From positions 84,521 to 148,520 of the forward strand of contig JAFLTU010000001.1 of the NCBI GenBank assembly GCA_022509125.1: DNA of 64,000 nucleotides. The letters are read 5' to 3'. Both the position numbers and the translations under genes were made by a program. Below the pieces are notes generated by a model that had not been told where the DNA came from, did not search any database, and saw only the letters and a program-made list of their open reading frames with translations. Of the stretch, positions 62,175-64,000 are shown one piece after another. Source of the stretch: Muribaculaceae bacterium. GTDB taxonomy: Bacteria; Bacteroidota; Bacteroidia; Bacteroidales; Muribaculaceae. How positions within the stretch are numbered: position 1 is the stretch's first letter; each line of letters begins with the position of its first letter.

Positions 62175-63998
62175 TTAGATTTCGTCGCTGATCGCAGGCG
62201 TCTCTATAGGTGGAGTCTTCTCTCCCTGACCCTCCTTGATTATGAAGACACAGAGGGCTCCGATTCCTATGGCAATACCTGCTATGAGCATCATCATGTA
62301 TTCCGGGGCCAGTTCACCTTGACGGCTCATCAAGGAAAGAATCCAACCGCCTGCAAGGGCAGCCACAATCTGCGGGATGGTGATTGTGCCGTTGAACAAG
62401 CCCAGATATGTGCCTATATTTCCACCCTTCAATGAATTGGTCAATATGGTGAAAGGCCATGCAAGCATAGCGGCCCATCCGCACCCAATCAAGACAAAGG
62501 AAATGAAGAGAATCCATTTATTGGTGACGAAAGCCAGCATTATGAATCCGCCTGCAGCCAACAAAAGGCTTAAGGAATATGAAAGCTTACGGCTTCTGAA
62601 TCTTGGCAGGAGGAGGGCCCAGCAAACCGAACCGAGAGCCTGCACTGCATAAAGAAGCCCAACCCAGTTTCCAGCATCATTATATTGTGGTGTTGCTGAA
62701 TTCAGAATAGTCTTGGTTTCATAATTGCATGCTGAAGCGGCCCCAATCTGATAGGATGTTGCATCCTCAACGCTGACCTTCCCATTTTTATCGGCAACAA
62801 TTGCCGCCTCCGTAAGCGTAAACGGTCCCTGCATTTGAGAAAGATAATCTTTGATTGTGGCTCCCGAGAAATCAGGAATATTCTGGCCATCCACACTTAA
62901 CGAATAGATGCCCGGTATAGGTCCATCGAACGACACTTTAGAAATGCCCTCGTCGTTGGTGACAACGGCATGATTGTTGACAATAGTGTCGTTGCCATTG
63001 ATGACTATTGTTCCTCCGGGATAAAATCTGTTGCCCGCTTCAATACCTGCCACCATAACTTTTCCATGGTCTACGATAGTCACGTCTCCATCTATGAGAA
63101 GATAATTGGCCCCATATGTTCTACCATCATAATTAATGCCGACTACACTCGTTGTAGTTGGAGTAGAGAAGGCATTATGGGCCACTGTGTTAGTGGCATA
63201 GGTCCAAAGGAAAAGGAATGCAAACCAGCAGAAGAATTGCACAAGACCCACGGTCCAAAATGTAGTCGGAGCATTCACAAGGAGCTTCACAACCCCGGGG
63301 CTCTTTTCCTTTTGGGCAGTCTCGCTGATGCCATTGTATTCATTATAAACCTTAGGAGGCCATTCCTTGATTTTCACAAGAGAATATATCACGCAAACAA
63401 GGAGGATTGCCGCTCCGATATAGAAAGCCCAGACAACTGTGGGAGGCACAACCCCCGTCGGTGCCACATTTTTCATTCCGAGCCAGCCGAGGCAAATCGG
63501 GAAAATAAAACCCACCACCGACCCGGCATTGCAAAGGAAGCTCTGGATTGAATAAGCCAGCCCCTTTTGTTTTTCATTGACCATGTCGCCCACAAGCATC
63601 TTGAATGGCTGCATTGCCATATTGATGGAGGTGTCGAGCATCATCAGGGCTACCAGACCGAAAAGAATTGCACCTGAAATCTGGAAATGGAAACTACCTG
63701 CATTGGGCAACAGACACATCACAATCACAGCGATTGTAGCGCCAAGAATAAGATAGGGGAGACGCCGGCCGAAACGGTTCCATGTTCGGTCGCTGAAAAT
63801 GCCTACCACAGGCTGCACAATCAGGCCCATCAAAGGGGGAAGTATCCAGAAATAGCTTAAGTCATGGGGGTCGGCGCCTATAGTCGTGAAAATACGCGAC
63901 ACGTTGGCGCTTTGAAGGGCATAGGCTATCTGGACTCCGAAGAATCCGAAACTCAGGTTCCAGAGTTTCCAAAAGCCTAAATCCGGTTTAGTTTTCAT
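62175..63998 (-). CDS. MFS sugar transporter (SLC45/GPH-like) with large extracytoplasmic insertion
   Basis: This 607-residue inner-membrane transporter is of the SLC45-type MFS group, which carries maltose or other alpha-glucosides in bacteria. The N-terminal half has PVVGIFSDRTWNRFGRRLPY, the MFS loop 2-3 motif, and DTSINMAMQPFKMLVGDMV. Between the seventh and eighth spans (about residues 276-442) is a beta-rich, Gly/Asn/Val-rich stretch of roughly 165 residues where relatives have about 20, with repeated short strands (VTIVDHGKVMVAG; TIVINGNDTIVNN). It should face the periplasm. Substrate inferred; a maltose-type sugar would suit the GH97 and glgB genes nearby. Confidence 0.9.
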   Translation of the reverse strand: MKTKPDLGFWKLWNLSFGFFGVQIAYALQSANVSRIFTTIGADPHDLSYFWILPPLMGLIVQPVVGIFSDRTWNRFGRRLPYLILGATIAVIVMCLLPNAGSFHFQISGAILFGLVALMMLDTSINMAMQPFKMLVGDMVNEKQKGLAYSIQSFLCNAGSVVGFIFPICLGWLGMKNVAPTGVVPPTVVWAFYIGAAILLVCVIYSLVKIKEWPPKVYNEYNGISETAQKEKSPGVVKLLVNAPTTFWTVGLVQFFCWFAFLFLWTYATNTVAHNAFSTPTTTSVVGINYDGRTYGANYLLIDGDVTIVDHGKVMVAGIEAGNRFYPGGTIVINGNDTIVNNHAVVTNDEGISKVSFDGPIPGIYSLSVDGQNIPDFSGATIKDYLSQMQGPFTLTEAAIVADKNGKVSVEDATSYQIGAASACNYETKTILNSATPQYNDAGNWVGLLYAVQALGSVCWALLLPRFRSRKLSYSLSLLLAAGGFIMLAFVTNKWILFISFVLIGCGWAAMLAWPFTILTNSLKGGNIGTYLGLFNGTITIPQIVAALAGGWILSLMSRQGELAPEYMMMLIAGIAIGIGALCVFIIKEGQGEKTPPIETPAISDEI

Positions 63999-64000
63999 AG

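Overview
The window looks like a stretch of core chromosome from a Bacteroidales bacterium, most likely of the Muribaculaceae (S24-7) type. The evidence is of three kinds. Promoters: many genes are preceded by the Bacteroidetes -7 box TAnnTTTG, often with a TTTG-like -33 box 19-20 nt upstream, and Shine-Dalgarno sites are largely absent. Genes: there is a fused FeoA-FeoB, an RprX/RprY-type two-component pair, DUF4835, DUF5606, DUF4923 and DUF5686 proteins, a GH97 enzyme related to SusB, an anaerobic class III ribonucleotide reductase, and a NusB with a long N-terminal extension. Arrangement: rpsF-rpsR-rplI, coaBC-DUF4835-recN, coaE-DUF5606 and dxs-trkA-trkH are linked as in that group. I see no tRNA or rRNA genes, CRISPR arrays, insertion sequences, phage genes or integrases.

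Layout. 0-6 kb: the 3' part of prfC, a RecD-like helicase, enolase and a CoA-transferase. 6-12 kb: a flippase-like membrane protein whose 3' end overlaps that of feoAB, then an S9 peptidase lipoprotein. 12-18 kb: a tripartite RND efflux operon (adaptor, pump, TolC). 18-26 kb: rpsF-rpsR-rplI, dnaN, a DnaQ-like exonuclease, coaBC, DUF4835, recN and rlmB. 26-30 kb: nusB-yajC-ybbR-coaE-DUF5606. 30-33 kb: nrdG and nrdD, convergent, sharing a terminator. 33-36 kb: a two-META-domain lipoprotein, an S4-domain protein and pth. 35.4-41 kb, minus strand: a second exporter operon (TolC, MacA-like adaptor, ABC ATPase, MacB-like permease) with tilS coupled to its end. 41-48 kb: an AAA/DUF4435 protein, glgB, a DUF4923 protein, a probable 35-residue lipoprotein and GH97. 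48-57 kb: DUF5686, plsC, rprY/rprX, a clostripain-like peptidase, an MscS channel and a ThiF-like E1. 57-64 kb, minus strand: an MFS sugar transporter, a tiny membrane protein, dxs, trkA and trkH.

How they fit together. The carbohydrate genes (glgB, GH97, the SLC45-like MFS transporter, enolase) suit a gut saccharolytic anaerobe that handles alpha-glucans and stores glycogen. The CoA-transferase, class III RNR and ferrous iron uptake fit anaerobic life. Two separate efflux systems, two sensor/regulator genes, potassium uptake and a mechanosensitive channel cover envelope and osmotic homeostasis.

The least ordinary features are these: an OLD-like ATPase/nuclease with altered catalytic residues lying in the glgB operon; two strong perfect stem-loops inside neighbouring signal-peptide coding regions at 44.8 and 45.6 kb, the second within an apparent small lipoprotein gene; a beta-rich insertion of roughly 145 residues in the MFS transporter; an internal duplication in NusB; and a 72-bp convergent overlap of coding regions at feoAB. 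I found no convincing multi-gene novel system. The DUF4435 gene is the best single candidate for unexplained biology.
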